Assembly (NCBI GenBank): GCA_030050125.1
Contig: JASIJN010000512.1
Coordinates: 1-6,349 of the forward strand
DNA from: Streptosporangiaceae bacterium
GTDB taxonomy: Bacteria; Actinomycetota; Actinomycetes; Streptosporangiales; Streptosporangiaceae
Length of the DNA: 6,349 nucleotides
Direction of reading: 5' to 3'
Shown: positions 4,531 through 6,349 of the stretch, piece after piece
Numbering within the stretch: position 1 is the stretch's first letter
Layout: every line of letters begins with the position of its first letter
Position numbers and translations under genes: made by a program
The notes under the pieces: generated by a model
Told to the model about the DNA's origin: nothing
Seen by the model: the letters and a program-made list of their open reading frames with translations, nothing else
The model's database searches: none

Positions 4531-6349
4531 ACCACCGGTGCGGTCGCCTCGCCGGGCACCGTCGTGCCTTGCCAGCCGCTCCTGACCAGGGCCTCGATGC
4601 CGGCCGCATCCATGGGCTTGGCGATCAGGTAGCCCTGGCCAAGCCCGCAGCCCATCTCCCGCAGCAGGTCGAGGTGCTCCGGCCGCTCGATCCCCTCGGC
4701 CACGACCTCGATGCCGAGGTCGTGGCCGACCTGGATGATCGTGCGGGTCAGCATGGCCAGGGTCGCGTCGTCCCCGAGCCCGGTCACGAACGACGGGTCG
4801 ATCTTGATGACGTCCACCGACAGCTGCTTGAGGTAGGCCAAAGACGCGTAGCCGGTGCCGAAGTCGTCGATGGCCAGCCGGACGCCGTGGCGGCGCAGCT
4901 CGGCCAGGCCGTCGGCCATCGGGCCTGCACCCTCGATCAGGACCCGCTCGGCTACCTCCAGGGTCAGCGCTCCCGGCGGCAGACCGGTCTCGTCCAGCGC
5001 GGTCAGCACGGAGGCGGCGAACCCGGCCGCGGTCAGCTGCCGGAGCGAGAAGTTCACCGAGACGCCGATCTCCAGCCCGGCGCCGCGCCAGGCGGCGGCC
5101 TGAGCGCACGCCTCGCGCAGCACCTGCTCGCCGAGCGGCACCACCAGCCCGGAGTCCTCGGCCACGCCGAGGAACTCGGCGGGCGGGACCGGCTGCCCTC
5201 CCCGCGACCAGCGCACCAGCGCCTCCACCCCGATCACCTGGGAGGTGGAGAAATCGACCACGGGCTGGTATTGCAGCTCGAGCTTGCCCGCGGTGACCGC
5301 GGCCCGCAGGTCGCTGGCCATCTCGAGCCGGCGCATCACGTCCGCGTGCATATGCGCGGCAAAGACCTCCACCCGCCCGCCGCCCAGATCCTTGGCCCGG
5401 GACATGGCCACGTCGGCGTTGCGCAGCAGGTGCCCGAGCGCTCTCCCGCCGGCCAGAGCCACGCCGATGCTGGCCGTCAGGGAGATCTCCCGGTCGGCGA
5501 CGCGGAACGGCTCGGCGGCGATGATCCCGGCCAGGCGCTCGGCCAGGTCAACAATCTCCGGCGCGCTCGCCGCGCTCTCCACGAGTATGGCGAACTCATC
5601 GCCACCCCAGCGGGCCACCGTGTCTCCCGAGGGCACGGCCGCGCGCAGGCGGCGCGCGGCCTGGGCGAGCAGCAGGTCGCCCGCGCCGTGCCCGATGGAG
5701 TCGTTGACCCCGGTGAACCCGTCCAGGTCGATGAAGACCGCCCCGATCTGCGCCGACGGCCGGTCCGGCTCGGCGGCCGCGGCCCGGTCGATCGCGTCCT
5801 TGGCCCGGTCCTCGACGTACGCCCGGTTCGGCAGGCCGGTGAGCCCGTCGTGGTAGGTCAGGTACGTCACCTGGCGGCGCAGCGCCACCTGGTCGCTGAC
5901 GTCGCGCGCGGTGATCAGCAGCTGGCCCGGGATGTTCACCTCGCGGTAGCGGGACACCGTGGACTCGACGTGACGCCAGGTGCCGTCGGCCGACCGGACC
6001 CGGCACGGGAACCGGTCGGGGTGCCGCCCGGCGGTGGCGGCGCGGACGGTTCTCGCGCCCGCCGCCCGGTCTTCCGGGTGGACGAGCTCGGACAGCGACC
6101 GGCCCTCGAGTTCGGCCGAGGTGTAGCCGTACTCGCCCACGGCCGGGCTGGCGTACCTGATGATCCCGTCACGATCGCAGATCAGGACCACATCGCTGGT
6201 GCGGTCGGCCAGCTCGCGGAACCGGTGCTGCGACTCCTGCGAGATCATGGCCGCGATCCGCCCGTCGCGCAGCAGATCGGCTGTCCGGGCCACCAGGGCG
6301 AGCGCGGCCAGCCCGGCGCAGACCACGACCGCTGGCTCGGCGAACGACC
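4515..6349 (-). CDS. Membrane-anchored PAS-GGDEF-EAL cyclic-di-GMP signalling protein, 5' end outside the window
   Basis: This is the C-terminal 610 or so residues of a bifunctional c-di-GMP protein. Numbering here is from the GTG at 6324-6326, but the frame stays open to the window edge (SFAEPAV precedes it), so the real start lies outside. The visible order is a hydrophobic stretch, VVVCAGLAALALVA, probably the last of several transmembrane helices; a PAS domain (about 33-147); a GGDEF domain (about 155-325) with D200, N208, D217 and intact GGDEF (241-245); and an EAL domain (about 335-585) with EALVRW (368-373), N425, E457, DDFGTGYASL (487-496), catalytic K508, AEGIE (543-547) and Q564. 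Cyclase and phosphodiesterase sites both look complete, so making and breaking c-di-GMP are both possible. The RxxD inhibitory site is absent, PSGD standing in its place (232-235). The PAS domain probably senses a small ligand or redox state. The gene ends 166 bp before serA and is not obviously cotranscribed with it. Confidence 0.93.
   Translation of the reverse strand, partial: SFAEPAVVVCAGLAALALVARTADLLRDGRIAAMISQESQHRFRELADRTSDVVLICDRDGIIRYASPAVGEYGYTSAELEGRSLSELVHPEDRAAGARTVRAATAGRHPDRFPCRVRSADGTWRHVESTVSRYREVNIPGQLLITARDVSDQVALRRQVTYLTYHDGLTGLPNRAYVEDRAKDAIDRAAAAEPDRPSAQIGAVFIDLDGFTGVNDSIGHGAGDLLLAQAARRLRAAVPSGDTVARWGGDEFAILVESAASAPEIVDLAERLAGIIAAEPFRVADREISLTASIGVALAGGRALGHLLRNADVAMSRAKDLGGGRVEVFAAHMHADVMRRLEMASDLRAAVTAGKLELQYQPVVDFSTSQVIGVEALVRWSRGGQPVPPAEFLGVAEDSGLVVPLGEQVLREACAQAAAWRGAGLEIGVSVNFSLRQLTAAGFAASVLTALDETGLPPGALTLEVAERVLIEGAGPMADGLAELRRHGVRLAIDDFGTGYASLAYLKQLSVDVIKIDPSFVTGLGDDATLAMLTRTIIQVGHDLGIEVVAEGIERPEHLDLLREMGCGLGQGYLIAKPMDAAGIEALVRSGWQGTTVPGEATAPVVAPAK

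Overview
The window looks like the chromosome of a high-GC actinobacterium (Actinomycetota). The evidence is very high G+C throughout, strongly G/C-biased third positions, a GTG start, and a SerA of the long ACT-containing type that resembles the mycobacterial enzyme closely. The genus cannot be fixed from the sequence alone. All four protein genes lie on the minus strand, so transcription runs from right to left.

In transcription order, the right part (4515-6349) is the 3' portion of a membrane-anchored PAS-GGDEF-EAL cyclic-di-GMP protein whose 5' end lies outside the window. A 166-bp gap follows. It holds a 29-bp direct repeat that duplicates the 3' end of the GGDEF-EAL gene, two possible hairpins, and a perfect CRP-type palindrome (TGTGA-N6-TCACA) just upstream of serA. 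Next come serA (4348-2756) and leuB (2733-1681), only 22 bp apart and probably cotranscribed. A 161-bp gap then precedes ilvE (1519-407); it contains a candidate promoter and a strong hairpin that abuts the ilvE Shine-Dalgarno. The left 0.4 kb is non-coding and is filled by a tandem repeat of about 111 bp that runs off the left edge and decays toward the ilvE stop codon.

The serA-leuB-ilvE cluster joins the first step of serine synthesis to two late steps of branched-chain amino acid synthesis: LeuB for leucine, and IlvE for the final transamination of leucine, isoleucine and valine. From general knowledge, this grouping occurs in actinobacteria, often with ilvB-ilvN-ilvC upstream. Here the c-di-GMP gene occupies the place where ilvC would often be.

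I see no evidence of a wholly new system such as a defence island, CRISPR array, phage or insertion sequence. The points most worth following up are the exact-consensus CRP site at serA, the ~111-bp repeat array, the ilvE leader hairpin, the duplicated stop-codon region, and a GGDEF domain that keeps its active site but lacks the RxxD inhibitory site.
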